A DNA stretch of 64,000 nucleotides from Acridotheres tristis (GCA_037013685.1 CM072890.1:2051335-2115334); one strand, 5' to 3'; counted from the stretch's first letter, positions 42,101-57,753 are shown. Program-made: numbers and translations. Notes: generated from the sequence alone by a model not told the origin.

Positions 42101-44502
42101 AGCAAAAAAAAATTAGTCTACACTTTGTGTTTTGTCAGATTAACTGGAGATGTGTATCACGAGACTGTCTCCAGGTTTATCAAAAAGAACACAGATTGAT
42201 CCATATGCATAATATAAAAATCAAACCAGAAACGTAATTAAACATGTAAATATGCCTTGTTTGGTAGCAGTTTTCTCTTTTGTTTCCTGACATAGCAAGA
42301 ATACTTGTTTGTCAAAATATTATTTCAGTGCCACTGCTTGGCAACCATCACTGCAAAAGGAGAAAGTCTAAAATGAAGAATCCAACTATACCTCTGTTAC
42401 AAGCCCTATCCCAATATTACTTCCCCAAATAAGAGTAGAAATTATATTAGTTTCAAATGTAGACAGACTGAGAAGATGCCTAAATCACCATCCCTTACTT
42501 TCTCTCTCCCCCCTGCAAAATACATTAAATTATTCGTCAAACACAGCAATTTGTTCACACTTGTGCAAAAATCAAAAAGTATTCATCATGTTCAATAAAA
42601 CAGAACATTCGACATCATAAGATCGAAATCAACTTGGCAAATTGTAGCTCCAAAAGTGTGAGCATCTTCTAAGAGCTGCATAAACAGTCACAGTTACTCA
42701 ACCCAGCGACAACGAGACCCTTTCAGAGGAGACAGAACCATCACGAATTTCACATCTTTAAAAACCTCAGGAGAACAAGGCAACAGGGAAACTCCTGCTC
42801 GATTACCTGGCACCTGCAATGTAGTTAAAGATTTACTGACAGGATCTCTGCTCCTTGGAATTTTAGCAAATCTCTCAGAAAAGGTCTCATTTCGAGGGAG
42901 AAAATTAAGAATCAAAAATTCAAGACCGATGTCTCAAAATTCATGTGATGAAATATTGCATGGTAAAAAAGCAAAAGGGGACAGTCAAAAACAATACACC
43001 AAGATTATTATGACACCAAGAAATTAAGATTGCCATGCATCCACAATGTTCCTGAGGTCTTCCTCTCACAATAATCTCTATCTGGTAGAGCCCAGACAGG
43101 AGCTTGCCATGAAATCATTAATACCTGCCATCCCAAAACTTAAAGGAATTGGATCATCAGTAAAATATCTACTCCTCTATCAGTTTTTTTTTTTTAAAAT
43201 GATGCAACAAGTTCAAAAGCTAGCAAGCAAGAGGGGACAGATGTACAGGTAAGTGGAGACAGCACAGACATTGTCCTGCACCTTTCTGCCTGCAAGGCGC
43301 AATCATGTAAGCTCCACTTCCTTTGGGAAACTGAGCTAAAATACATATTATACCCCCCATACTATTTACTGAATAAACATACCTCTTCCTCCAAAGGAAT
43401 TGTTCTTTCTGCTCTACTAACTTCAAAAAAAAAGGAAATAGAATAGCTCAAATCTATGGGTTGCATGAATCTAGAATGACAAAACTGTGGAGGGCACGAC
43501 AAAGTGCCAGGCAACCTCCCCAGAACACTGAAGGGATGCAAAGGATCTGTGTCTCTTCTCCTGCACAATCTCTCCATTCCCACATCCCACAGAAACGCTG
43601 GGGCTGCTCCTCAGACTCAGATAAGGTCAATATGTAACTCTGACCTCAGCCCTGGCACAGTTTTGTTACTTTTTGTTACCACCTTAAATTAAGCTTTGTA
43701 AGCCTCCATACAAAGTGCACTGTCAACACTTACAAATGCGTTTGTCACCTTTAAGGAGTGAAACAAAAACAATCAAAGCCTTCGCAAAAATATTTAGACA
43801 GATCATAACTCCACAAACTTTTATGACACAGCATTTGCCCAGCTAATAACTGGCTTTAGAAAAAGCTCCTACAGGCTTCCTATGACCTCACTATTTACAC
43901 AGAGAGGATAAAGCTGACAGGACAGAAATGTCTGATTGAGCATTGACTTCATCAAGTCATGGCATGAGGTACAAGCCAAGGATTGACCAGCCCTAAAAAG
44001 CAGGAGCCATCTGTCACACACCAACATCCTCCCAGGGCCTTATGGGCATCTCCAATCATCCAAACCAGGGCACAGTTGTGAAATTTTCCATTTCACTTCA
44101 CAGCACTCCTGATTTTATGGGAATTTTTAACCCATAAATAGTCATTTTGCATCATAAGTAAAGAAAGTGCATCTTTATGCAATATAAATGTGGCTTGGGT
44201 CATCTGTAAAAAGAGTAAGATTTCAGTTTCTGTAATGCAGGTTTGAGCAAGGGTCCAGTTTCATTTGAAAAGTGAAACGAAAAGTTACACGGTTCCCACA
44301 TAACAAAAAAGACTAAAATGTATAAAATAGCTAAAGAGTTATTTCCTTAAATATTTTATCCATAATAATACCAAACCGTTTTTTTCTTATTTATATTTTT
44401 TTCTCTTTATTCCCCTCTGCCATAAGCGCTTGTGTGTTTAAAGAAGTTAAAACAATGACAAAGACATTTGCAGGAAAATCAAAGTGAGGAAGGTCAAAAG
44501 TG

Positions 44503-44510
44503 TGACGTCA
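44503..44510. promoter_or_regulatory. Perfect CRE octamer TGACGTCA
   Basis: A full palindromic cAMP response element inside PDE3B intron 1. Presence of the octamer is certain; function is not shown. Confidence 0.35.
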
Positions 44511-47500
44511 GAACTGAACTTTACTCTACAATGACACGTTTTAAGCCTCACTATCACATTTCAACGAACTGGTTGAATATATTTTACCACTTAAAAACCT
44601 GACAGTTTTTAAAAATCTACAGACCTCCAGGGTCCTTCCTCTTCAGCCTCAACCACTGTGATGGGCACACAGCAAGTCTGGAGTCCCAAATGAGATCAGT
44701 CAAGAAAATTCGAATATTTTTTCCCATCATCATATCACTTTGTGAAAGAAAACATAAAAATTTGCTTGTATGTCCAAATCTAGACATGTTGAATAACTTT
44801 AGAATTGGGATGGAAGTTGATTTCCTAATTATGCTCAAATAGGAGCTTCTTGCCTTGTTTGTTTTTCTATGCTAGTTATTACATTTTGAAACAAAAAATG
44901 AGAGTATATAAATACTCACTATCAAAACACAAACCAAATACAATCAGTAGATATTTCCAGGGGTATGAAAGGAAACAAAAAAAAAATCATACAGCCTGAT
45001 TTCTGCATCATCAGTTTCCTAATTTTAGTTAAAAATTCCAATGCCTCCTGCCAGCACTCTTCTTCCTTTGTACCATTGATCTAAAATAAGAGGGATTTTA
45101 AAAATTACTTGATGGCTTATAGTTATTAGACCTGCATGGTTCACACTATGGTTCATTCAAGGATGAGAAAACCATTCTGGAAGCAGGCTAATAAATTTTC
45201 TCGCAGAAAAAGCTCCTGAAAAAACTTTCTTACTTCAAAACAGTCAGAGCTTCTGATCATACCAAAGCTAACACCATGCTGGTGTTGTTGTGATTTTATA
45301 GGTGCTTTCTATGAAGTGCCACCCACTATGCCCCTTGACTGTGGTGGCTTTTGTGGCAATAATATCAACTCGTGGTCATCTTGATTTGCTAATTCTTTTT
45401 AATTTTTTTTTTTTTTTTAAGACAACCTGTGCCTTCTTCCCCTGAAGAGCTTAAATTCCCAAAACATCTTCCTTAAAATCTGGGATTAAACTGAGAAATT
45501 GCAAAAAGAACCACATAAGCACCACCCCTTTTCGGAACTTTCAGACAAGTGCTTGTTTTTTCCCCACTCAGAGACAACTTGTGAGTTGCATTTTATAATA
45601 TTATGACAGCAAAAGCTACTTAAGTGGACAGATTGACAGATAAGAGAAAACAAAAATATTTTTCCTTTGAGAAGACACCAGTCTGCACTTGGACAATACC
45701 AAAAGCCCCTGCCAAACAGAAACAAGTTTAGAGGTCAAAACCTAGTGCCAGTATTGGCATCTTGAACAATCATCACTGTATCCAAAGAATGCCTTTGCTG
45801 CTGCATTAATATTTCTTCTGTGATGAAGGAAAAATGCAGACTGAACCTCATAGGATTGCCAGATGTCCTGTATAATTAAGAAGTTATGGTCTAGTGGCCA
45901 AATCTAAAGCCTTATGAAAAGCCTTTATGATTTGGCTTTTCCTGCATTTCTGAAGTAACTGTTGTTTTTCTGAACACGCAGGAATCAAGGCATCCAGAAA
46001 AAGTGGTTTTTATGCAGATAAATTGTACTTTCCATGCACAGTTAATCTACATATGCACAGTTTAGTTCTCTGACATCGTCCCAGATTTTAGCATCTAAAC
46101 TCTGGCAACCCTAAGGCATTGCCAAATTTCTGCAGACAAAGAAAGTCTGTTCCAGCTCCAGATGTGATTGTGACTAAGGAGCTACTTCTGACCCCCCTCC
46201 TCTCTCCCACTGACCTTGGCAAAATACTTGTAAAATGGGATTATTTATATTCATGAGCTGCCCTCTCAGAACTGGTTCATCACTGCACCCTCAGTCTGTA
46301 TGCAAAACGATTACTGGGGGTAAAAGATGCAAATTTGACTTTTCTGATATTATTAACACAAAAATGTTGAACCAAATTGCTACAGGCTGGTAGGAAATGA
46401 AAAGAAGTCAAACTGCTGAGAAATCAGCCTCTTACACAGGGAGCAGACACAGGCTGTCATTCTGAAGAGCAGAGTTTGCACTGATGCAGGAAAAGCTGTG
46501 AGATGGTTTCTCCCAGTTTAAAAAACTTAAGAGGGCAATGGAGTAAATGACAGAAATTGCCTGCCACAGAAGCAGGGATAGCTTTTCAACTAGATATTCA
46601 TTGGACTTCATTGGTTTAAATCTCCAGAATAGATGTCAAATGATGAAATCTTTAAAAAAATATACGTATCTCAAGAGATTTTTATCATCTGTGTAAAACG
46701 GTCAGTCACCTGTGACACTGTGAAACTATTGGATCAAATCAACAGGATAGAAATTCTTAACTCAGCCTTTAATCAAACCACAGAGAAATGCTGAGATTCC
46801 TCACATTAATATTGTAATAAACTAAATCAACTCACTTAACTTTCTTATATTTGTTGTGCAAGCAGTAGTCCAAATTTTTTTTTTTTAGTATTGTACAGAA
46901 AGTGCAAAATAAACACTGGAAGCTATGAATAAAGTAATAAAAGCTCTAAAATTAAAATAAAGCTTTTGAAGCAACAGGATGAATCCCAAACTCTCAATAT
47001 ATATCTGTCTTAATTGTAGGAAAAGTGAATTTCCAGGTTTCTCCAGTGGCAGGAGCAGGGTGACTGACTCAAGATGTGAGGATTCACATGGAGGTGACTC
47101 TAGCCCAGCCCTTGGGGACATTTTCCTGAGCATTAGGGCACCTCAGACACAGCCATTAGACAATTACTGGGGCTCCAGCTGATTTACACATCTCTGAAGC
47201 ATCTCACTCTCTTTAAAAAAACCAAAATACTTCAAGTTATCGCCCCTCAGAGATAATACACAGGGAACGTGGAAGTGCACTGGAAATAAAAGCAAATCCA
47301 AGGAATTAGTGCAGACCAGCTGATGTACCATAAAGCAAGCCATGGCAACACCCCCACCCACACAGCCACACCGTCATGGGATAAAAGGTTAATTTACACC
47401 ATGCCAGAGTAAGGAAACTGTTTCCTGTTTCTTTCTATTCCACACTTTTAGTGTGACCTCATATGTTCCTTACTGTAAGTCTTCCAAAGTCTGATGCAGA

Positions 47501-50500
47501 TTAATTTTCTAATGTGTTTTTTATGATGATGTTTAAAACAACATCTTCTCCAAGACAGATGAAAGCACTGTGATAAATACTTTAAAGACAAAGACAGAAA
47601 GACAATTTAAATAGATTGGTTATCAGCATAACAATGACAAAGATTCTTTGTCATTCGGTTTTTACAACCACAAAATTACCTTCTCTCACTGTATTTTCAA
47701 CTCTGAAATAAAACAAAAGGCATAGCTCTTAAAGTCTCATCAACTACAGAATTTATTGCATATCTCTAATTACCAACACCGATTATTTTCACTGAACACA
47801 TCCAGGTTGTACCTGGAAAAGAGAAAAATGATTGCTGGAAAAGGAAAGGTTTTATGATAATCCTGTGCAATGGAGGAGATGCGAGGGCTAATAGTAAGGT
47901 AACATTTCAGTCAAAACTGCAAAGCATAAATGCAGGTTTCCTAATTGCATCACATGCTTTACTGCACTTAAAACGCCAATATTTGAACTGAAATATATAA
48001 AAAACCCTCTATACAGTGTAACCTAGACTGCATAAAACACATACATAGAGAAGTTGTATAGTATATATATATAAGTATATATTGCTCCAGACACTAAAAA
48101 TACGACAGTTAATGCTTTACAATCACAGCACCACTGCCACGTGCTGATGTGTCACGAACAAAGATTTCGATTCATGACTGACAGGACTTGTTCTATTGCA
48201 GCAGGACAATTAATGAGCTGTCAACATTCCTTTGTGGTGATGCACACGAGCAGTTCGTCATCACTTAACTGCAGCGACTGGAAAGCGTTTGTCAGAATTC
48301 CAGGGAGAAAATGCATCTCTGGAGTTCTCAGTCGCATCAGGTAGCCTCGAGTTTGATGCAATCATTATGTCTGGGAAACATCATGTTAATGGGTGCGTCT
48401 AAATAGGAAAAGAAATATTCTCAGTGGCAAAACACCAAGGCTCGGTTCTAAGGGACTTGTGGATGGGCAGATGAGGTAGAAATTTTGTCTGCCAGCAAGG
48501 ATTACAGCAAGTGGGAGCTGTCACTCTTGAAAAACACCAGCTCAGACCCACAGAAAGGGCACACTGCTCTGCTGCTTTACTGTTCAGGGTACAGCCCCAG
48601 AATTGCTGACTGCAGTTGAAAACTGCTCAACCTTTTTTTTTTTTTTTTTTCCCCACTTCCTCTGCTTTTGGTACAGTGCTTCCCATGGTAACACCTGAAT
48701 ATTCACACACGTTCTTACCAAATTAGTAACAAAACGCTTGCAAAATACTGCAGTACTTTACTGATCAGTACCTCAGATTAAAAAAAAAAAAAAATTAAAT
48801 GATCTTGCAAAATTTGGATGCCTAACTGAATGCTCAGTTTCTTTCACCACGACTTAGACTTCAGCCACTCACAGTAGGATTGATGGACTTCAGTTACAGC
48901 AAGGAATGGTTCCTGTTACTGCAAAACAGATCCACAGTCACAAAACACAAACCTAACAAATAACAAAACTGAAACACGCACAGGCAATTAGGAACCACTT
49001 GGGAATAAGAAGATTTTAGTGAAATGCCAAGGATCTCACGCACAAAAAGAAATTCTGGTGACAAAGTCAGAATAAAATTCAGTTCTCCAATGTAATATTT
49101 AACTGTCTCAAGCCTAAGTCTGTCTCTTCTCTTTTTTTCTGATCTCCAACTTAGTTCTTTACACTTGTGGTCACAGACCAGGCAACTACAGTGAGAAAAC
49201 AAAACTAAACAAAACTAATCTCTCATTGCTCGCTGTGATATATCACAAATGTCAGGATTTGGAGGGAAAAGGGAGACAGAAGAGGGGAATGGAATTATAT
49301 ATTTGGAAGTGGCAAAGTCATAGCCACTTTTATTTCCAGTATTATTTAATTTTCTCAATCATTCAGAAACACTGCCCATTTTAACTTCTGTGTTGCTAAC
49401 TTCCTGATTGTTCTCAAGGCACATCAAGACTCACACACCACCATTAGTCATCACACTGATGGAGTGAGAAGCCACAGACGTGTCCCCGTGGAGCAGGGCC
49501 TGGCAGAGCTCAGCTTAGGGCTCCTTTTCCAGGTATCAGAGAGCACCCTGAGCCTTGCTCAGCTCCTGCAGCAGAGGGAAATTGAGTCATCCAGGTCCCT
49601 GATATTCCTCAACAGGCTCAAATTTCAGCACATTCTCTCAAATACAAGATTTCCAGCCTCATCCATCCAGCATTAATCCAGACCCACCCTCTCCCTCCTT
49701 ATTCCAGTGGCATTTTTCAGGTTTCTCCAGCTATGTTTACTTCCCGAGCTTCTCACCAAAACCTCCTTGTCTAGCATGTCAATCTCATTACTCCAGACCT
49801 AAAAATTATCCCACCCTCATTCGAGCTCAAACCACCATCTCAGCCTCCTCTCCTTCAGCCCCAACTTCTTCCCCTCTGCTTGCCAAAACCTTGGACTTGT
49901 TTTCTTCTCCACACCCACATCCCGTTCTTATCCCCACTGCAATCAAACCGGGCAAGACAAGGCAAGGGAGAGACCAAGCACAGAGGAAACTGCTCTGCTC
50001 CCTCCTGGGGCACAGCCCCAGCTCAGAGGAGAAGCTACAGGGCCAAGTCCACTTCAGATCATCATCACACCCCGTGATTAAATCCCCAGCTACTCTCTTA
50101 TAAAGAGAAAAGAAAGTGGAGCATATGCAGAAAAAAAAAAATTAAAATAGAGTTAATCTGAGAGCAGAAGTTCAGAGAGACAACACCCTACACATCCTTG
50201 CCATAAAGGCCAATTCTCTTCCACTCTTGTCAAACAACAGAGGACTTTGAGACAATATTCAAACCAATGAAGGAAAAAGAAAGAAATAGAAAGGTAAGTT
50301 TAGTCTATGTGTCAATTTAAGTAGCTTCCAGTTTAGAAAAGGGAGGCAAAGACCAATTAGATTATAATTTAGAAATCAATTTACTAATCAATTTTGGCTA
50401 GACAGGTTTAAAAGAAGCTTGACTCCACTTTAGAATCCTTTATCTAACCTAACAAATGTGATCTCCTATGTGCAGAGCTAAAAAACAAACCATATAAACA

Positions 50501-53500
50501 CTTACCCAAATATATCTATGTTCAGTCCAGATTTTACATTTTTTTATGATCCATGGCACAATGTAAAAATGAGCTTTTCATGTATTTGGAGTTGCTCAAG
50601 AGAGACTCCATGCATTCATCCTAACAAAATACATAAAATAAAAACAACTCCTGTACCTGCTGTATATCCCATCATTGCTGCTGTCACACACCAGCTGCCC
50701 CATCTTTGGCATTCCAAATAAACCACTTTCCTCCAGCTGCTCAAATTCCTGAGAGCTGCTCATTCAGGTGGCAAAGTGGAGGGTGCAGAGTCTTTTAGAA
50801 ATCCAAGCAGAACGTAGCAGATGGATCTTTATTTAATCTACAAACTTGCAGTTCCTTCAGCAAATTCTCAGAAGCTGGTTTGATGTGAGACTCACAAAAG
50901 CTCTGTTGACTCTTCCCCAAAGCATCTTTCTCTGAAGTGAGTCATTTAACATTTGTTACGATTTCTACCAATTTGCCTGCTATGAAAGCAGTTGGAAAAT
51001 TATTGGCCAACAGCTCTTTAGAGCTTTCTTGGAAACTTTCATTAAAAGACTTGCATTGGCCAACTCGCAGTCAACAGGGACTCAATCAGATTTCAGTGAA
51101 AAGCTGAACATGACATTCATCCGTTTGGGTGGTTTTTCCTCAAGTGTTTTGAGAACCCTGGGTGTGCATTATCTGCTCCTGAGACTTGGCTGTTCTTCTG
51201 CAGGCAAATGTATCTTGCCACATTTCAATCTGACTTAAAGCCTCTGAAACATTGCCTGTAAACTTCCAGCACAGGCATTTTCTCCAGATTCTCCCACGAT
51301 GAACTTCCTCAAAAAGAATATTTTCTTTACCTGCTGTGGCCTCATCTTGAATGGTTGGGCCCTTCTGTTTCTGAGAGTTTCCTAAGGCTTCAAGTTTCTA
51401 ATGCATTTCTACAAATACTGTTAATTTTTAAATATATTTTCTACAAGTTGATCATCAGATTATTTTTGAACTGCCTTGAACTATTACATTTATTTTGTCT
51501 GTTCTAAGTACAATTATTTTAAGAACACTTACTTTTTCCTATGAGTCCTTTTCAGCATCCTCTTTAATCATGGCATTTTTCTTTTTATCTTTACATCTTG
51601 TTCTGAAAACTGGCATGCATTTGCCTCAAGCTTCCAGTATGATGTCTTTGAACAGTCCCTATCTTGCCTGCAAGGATTCTACTTAATTTACTTTCCTCTT
51701 TTATTCTAAAAATTTTTCTGAGCCCAGGTGTAACAGATATTTTGCCTTCCACTGCTCCAACACGAACTCTGAATGATCATTGACACTGCAATCATTATTA
51801 TAGAAATGTTCTCTCATTGCTATTTTGAAGGGGATCCTAAATATATTCCTCAGGAAAAAATGAATAGTTGTGTTTCCTTTTCTGGTTGGCTGCTCCAATA
51901 AACAATCATTGATGTTATCTAAACATTTCATCCCAGCACCCCACCTTCATGCAAAATCTGCCCCATCTACATAAAGACATGTTTAATTCAGGCAGTTTTC
52001 GAATTTTTAAGGAACCACAAAATGCAAGACCAGGGAGGGGAGAAAAATCTTCAGTTAAAATTAATATTGGTATTACCTCAAACTCATTCAACCTCCAGCA
52101 ATTTATCATCATGCAGATTCTTTAGACTTGTGAGATTTTCACTATTGTTAATTCTACATGAAAGCCAGCTTGTAAAAAATGGCAACAGTCTTCTTTATTT
52201 TGTTCAGACTCAAACTATGCTAGTGTGCTCTTCCTAGCCACAATATCACTCTTAATTTCCAACTTTCTGAATAAAGCCTGTTGTAAGGGACTACCCAACT
52301 CTTTCAATCCTGTAACATAAATCTGCTGTGCTACTTATGCAATGAGGAATTGCTACAGACCTTAGAGGCATATTCTTCTGTTACAAAGGGTTTAGTAATG
52401 ATCTCTTAGTGGTCCAGTCCATCAAACAGCTGCTTCAGCCCTTAAAATAATAAAGATATTAACAAGCCTCAAAAAATCCAAGCCTCAAAAGAGATGTCAG
52501 ACCCCCTTCTGATGGAGACTAAAATCCAGCAAGGATCTTTGTTTGTGTGGCAAATTTTTGGTAGCGGGGGGGCACAGGGGTGGTTTCTGTGAAAAGCTGC
52601 ATGTGTGCAGTTTATTCATTCTATTTTACATGCTCTGCAGTGAAGGACAAGAATCATATGGTCTCACTTCTCCCTCCAATTTAAACGGTGCAAATTTCTC
52701 ATAGTTCCATATGGAACATTTAAAGGAAGGCACAGATTTATGCTGGTCAGTAAAATATACTGCAAAGCTCATTTTATCAGGAGTTCCTTCAGCAACTTTA
52801 AACAGCAGCATCCAAAATCAACAAAAGTTTCACACCAGGACAGGGCTAAGAGAACTAAATTAAAAACATCCACAAGAGGTTTAATTTTTGAAGAATTCAG
52901 CCGTTGACATTAAAGGCCAACTAATACTGCAGTCAGAGAGCATTGCAACACAGAGTTAAAGCACATGAACACTTTCCTCTAAAATTCACAAGATTTGATC
53001 AAAATACTGAGGTAAACATCAGAGCAACTAGAAGTTTGTGCTGTGTTATCAGAAGAATTCAGGTTTCAATATTTAAAGGCACAGTGTGACTTGAACACAC
53101 AGTTGCTATGACTGCTGTGCTACAGAATAAGAAAATGTTCAAGGCATCTTAAATGCCTCTTTGAGAACACTAAACATTTATTCTGCTCCCACCACCTTCT
53201 GAAACACAGATTTAATATGTGCTGATAACTTTACACTAACACAGTGAGCTAACAGACTGCTCCAGGTCCTGGTTATAGCAATAAGAGTCTGGTTTTTTGC
53301 AAGTTTAATCCCATGAACAGGAAGATGGGATATGCAGTGAAATATGGCCTATTTCTACAGTGACAGGAGAGTTATGAGGAGTCACCAAAGGCACTGAGAT
53401 GTTTCCAGTTCATTCATAAAGGCAGCAAGGAGCATGCTAGAAAACTAGAGAACTAGAAGGTAAAAAGCTCAGGCAGCACTAGCTCAGTAGCCACTGAGTG

Positions 53501-56500
53501 GCTGCAGTTCAACATTGACTCAATACTTAAATATTTGCTCAGCTCCTTTCCCAGGATTCACAGCCTGAGAAGAATTATGTGCTACTGCAAACATGCCCTC
53601 AGCAGTACCTGCACTAGTTAGCTGTGTCTACACAAATCTTCACACCAGCAGCTACAGCCTCCCAGGAGAACTAACTCTGCTGCAAAGGAGCCTCAGGGGG
53701 TCACAGAGCCCTGGTGTGTCAATAGCAGATGTTTTCTGTGAAAGAATAAAGGCCATCCTGTATCCCCGTCTCACCTTGCAGGAGTTGCCAAGTTCGTTTC
53801 CCTTGCGATAAGTTGCATTTCAAGCCTCATTTCTCTCAGGGTTAGAACTGCAAATGTTAATGAGCAGTTAAGCTTTTACACCAGGGATGGAAATCCCCTT
53901 GCAACTGCTGTTACCCACAGCAGGATGACAAGCACTGGTCACCCCACGTAGCTCAGGAACAAGTGATGTACAGCACATAAAACTACCGAGAATTTTGGGC
54001 CAAGGTGAACAGTCGCTTTCTGGAATAAGGCAACGAGGCAAAGCTACCAAGAGCAGAGAGAGAAAAAAACCCAATATTTCACAAAATATGCTGTGAACCC
54101 ACTCTAGAAACACCACATAAAACAGCTGGATCCAAAAAAGGGCACGGCAAAAGGAAATCACAAAATAAATCCTGCACGTCCAGATATCCTCCACAGAGTG
54201 CACCAGGCAGTAACAAACTGAGCTGAAATGAATCCTTTCAGCCATCCTTAGCTTAAGGACAAACCTTTCCCTATTTTTGGCAGTCATATGTGAACTACCC
54301 CTCACAGAAGTGTTGATTCTGGGCCACAGAGACAAAAATCATCTTCAGCACTTATGAACAAATATATTTGATTTGTAACTTTATAAATGAACGCTATTGG
54401 TCAACTTTTCTGTTAACTAAGAGATGCTAAACAAGCCCATGGTGTTATCTCGTGATGTCTCTTAGTCTTTCAAGGTGTTTCTGAAGACAAAAGCTTTACA
54501 ACTGCCCAACTTTATATCTGGAATAAAAGCAAAAGTCATATGAGATCCTGTAAATGTCTTCTTCCTAGATTTAAGATCAAATACATCTTTTCCTAATCTT
54601 CGTATAAACAAAAATAAAAGCATCACTGATAGCCAATTATCAGTGGGACATTATTTAATTTTCAGCACCTCATACTAACATACACATCTCCCCAAATTAT
54701 TCTATTTCCTTATCCAAAAAATCCAGCAAATAAGTGATCAAAAAGTTATAAAGAGTCAGCATGGGTATTCTTGTAAATCTAGAGACAAAACCGTCTCAGT
54801 TTGTCTATTATAAATCTACAGGTTATGGATTGGTGCCCAGTTACAGTTTCACAGACTAACAGAACATACAGGATGGTAACCAAGAGACCTGAGACCAGAA
54901 TGGTTGTTATAGGCTGTGCTGCAATTAAGAAATATAATAAAAGCCAATTGCTTTGTCTCCATTTAAAATAATTATGGCTAAGTCACAGGTGTTCTTGAAA
55001 ATTTAATTTTACTATTTTATACCCTTAACTGCCTAAACTGCTTAAAAAATTAAAGAGCTTCATTTAAAAAAAAAAATCATTCTAGAATTTAAATTTATTT
55101 TGTACAGTATCCCAGAGCAACATTTTGAAATCAGACTGCTGTAAGATCACAAGTCATAAGAACAAGGAAAGAGTGACTGTTTCTGTCTCTAGATCTGCAT
55201 TTTGGGATCTGATGCAACTGCTTTTTCAACTCAGTGACAATGAAAGAATAACTTTTTGAATAACCAATTTCTTCACAGAACTTTAAAAATTTGCTCTCTC
55301 TGAACAAGAGCAGAACAAATACTTGCAAAAACCCGAACTGTATGTCCAAGGTGCACCCATTTCTCTAGAATTATGTAAAGACAGTTGAGATAATTCCAAC
55401 TGATTCCAACATTCCCCTGCAAAAGGAAAGCAATGTAATACCATGGTATCTTAGCTGAGTGGGTGGATTTTTCTGCTCTTCTTTTGTCTCCAGGGGTTTT
55501 CCACAAGAACATCTGCTATCACTGGGCACAACTGGAACAAAGAAATCCTAATGGCAAATAGGATTTTGAAAAAATTATTACTGCAATATATTCAGAATAT
55601 AAAATCTCACGAAGTTTTCTGTGTCAAGAGGGTTTCTGAAGCACCTTAAAGTAATTTTTAAACCAATCAGTTATTGTCTCTGCTAGATGTCATGCACATT
55701 GCTACAGTGAACTCATGATTGCTGCAAATTCTGCCCAAGGAACTGGTCAGCAGAAAGTTAAACACATGAAAGCACTTTTTTACAGCACAAGAACCAGATG
55801 CCATTAACATGGGCCAGGAACAAGCCAGTCCAAACCAGGAAAAGACAGTTCTTCCCCAGCAGGTGGGAAGTAACCTGCTCTATCAAAGGGTGCAAGGAGT
55901 TCAGGTAAGTTCAAGGGGAAGCTGCTCCAAGGAGGGAAGGTCCATACATTGAGGAGGAGACTGAGCAGCATCACAACCAAATAACAAACCCCCATCACAA
56001 AGTCCCCTGAGCTGAAAACAGGTGGAAGTTGGGAGAGTGTAGGAAGGTGGAATGGGAGAAAAGAAAGAAGAGTCTCATATGTGATCATATTTTTATCCTT
56101 CCATTGGCTTCTGATTACAGCTACTTGCTTTTCCCCCGTGACCTTTAATGCACTTAATTGCACATTAGCCCTTGCAATGGACGGGAAGATGATAAGCAGC
56201 AACTTGTGATTATAGTTTTTATTGATTTTTCCCTTGGTGTGCTGCTTCTAGAGACACTGCAGGAGCAGGCAGATGCATTGGACAGACAGAAAAAGTTCTT
56301 ACACACCCTTTGGCCCCCAAAGTCTGTTTAATACGACATCTTGAAGCCAAGGATGTAAAAGATCTTTAACTGCTATGAACAGATGTTAAAGTCAACCTTA
56401 ACCAAAGATCAGGGATTAGAGACGGAATATTAAGATAAATGAACTCTTAATCTGAGCTATTTTTATGTTTTAATACTAATGAAACTCACAAGTAACTTCA

Positions 56501-56604
56501 CCATTTGTTTAAGAGCAGTTTACTGAATTAAATGTCATTTCCTAATTCTACCTTTCCTACTGAAAGCAGAAAAAATGAAATGTAGTAAGGATGTGGATAA
56601 AGGG

Positions 56605-56920
56605 AGTGGAGAGCCCACCCTGTGAGGAGAGGCTGGGGGAGCTGGGCTCATCCAGGCTGGAGAAGGAAAGGATTTGTGGCTTTGGAGGCAAAAGTCCTGC
56701 TAGTGTCTAACACGAAGCCAGGCTGTACTCTGAGCTGTGACCGTGTGAGGCAGTGGTGGAACAAGGAGCTCAGTCTGGAGGCAAAAAGGAAACAAATGTC
56801 TGTCTCTGAGGCAGGGAGACAAGGTGAAGGACAATGGCCAGAGAAGCCAGGCAGTGTGCAGCCATGGAGTCCTCAAGGCAGGAGTGGAAAACACAATAAA
56901 ACACAGCAGGCCATGTAAGA
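56605..56920 (+). mobile_element. Degenerate CR1 LINE copy
   Basis: cctgtgaggagaggctgggg, gagctgggctcatccaggct and ggagaaggaaagg match CR1 sense sequence. The remainder is diverged, with a faint cagagaagccaggcagtg block. It explains the small ORFs here. Confidence 0.6.
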
Positions 56921-57727
56921 GATGGATGGGGACTTAAGATTGGCAAGACCTCACCACAGCCACGTTCAAGCTGGACCTTATTTAGCTTGACCTTTTTTGC
57001 TTGCTAAGAATCTCCTACATCCCACAGGCACCCTTTTTATTTTTTAATTTTAATCTAAGTTGATTTGGAGCACTTGCTCTTGGCTTTTATTTAGTTCTGA
57101 AAGTTGCTGCTTCTCTTCTTCAACCTGAAGAGGAGATTCTATGCTTGTTGTTTTTAATCCTGCCCTTTGATGCCATTCAGTATTACTTCCACAAAAACTC
57201 CACTTTTTGGTCTACCATGACTGCAGTCCCACTACTTTAACAGAAAGATTTTCATACAAAGAGTTTTTGCTACAGGTAATTTCTATTCATTGTGGGTGTG
57301 CTGCAAGTATATTCAAGTACAAAAAAAAATTCACAAAGGTATTTTAGCCAGCTCCACTCCAACTCTATTTGACACAAAGGCATGCAGTAAAATATTCCAA
57401 GAGTATCATTCCAGTTTTTTCCAAATGTATAGACTCTGGCCAAAAATCTCTAAGTAAATATGGTTCACTTAAACTGGAAATTGTAAGCCTGCTTTCATTT
57501 CTAACAGTTCTATTTCCACCCTTGAGAGCAGGTATGTGAAATCTTCACGCTATGACACATTCTCCTTTTAACCCCTCATTCTAACTGGGCTGCAGCAAAG
57601 AAGAAAAGCAGCTGCCCCTTTAAAGCAATAGCAAAGAGAATATAGACCCCTCCTTATCATCCCCTGCCAACCCGATACTGTGGCATATGCAACACAAGAT
57701 ACAACTGCTAATCAAAATAAAATACAT

Positions 57728-57753
57728 AAAAAAAAAAAAAAAAAAAAAAAAAA
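57728..57753 (+). repeat. Poly(A) run, about 26 bases
   Basis: An uninterrupted A homopolymer in intron 1, about 140 bp from the CRE at 57892. It is not obviously attached to a retroposon. Confidence 0.9.

Noticed and set aside
53868..54335. 155-codon minus-strand open frame in intron 1
   Set aside because: No family resemblance, no convincing splice context, and composition typical of translated non-coding DNA.
55804..56202. 132-codon minus-strand open frame
   Set aside because: Has a hydrophobic stretch but no family match, and no promoter or exon structure seen.
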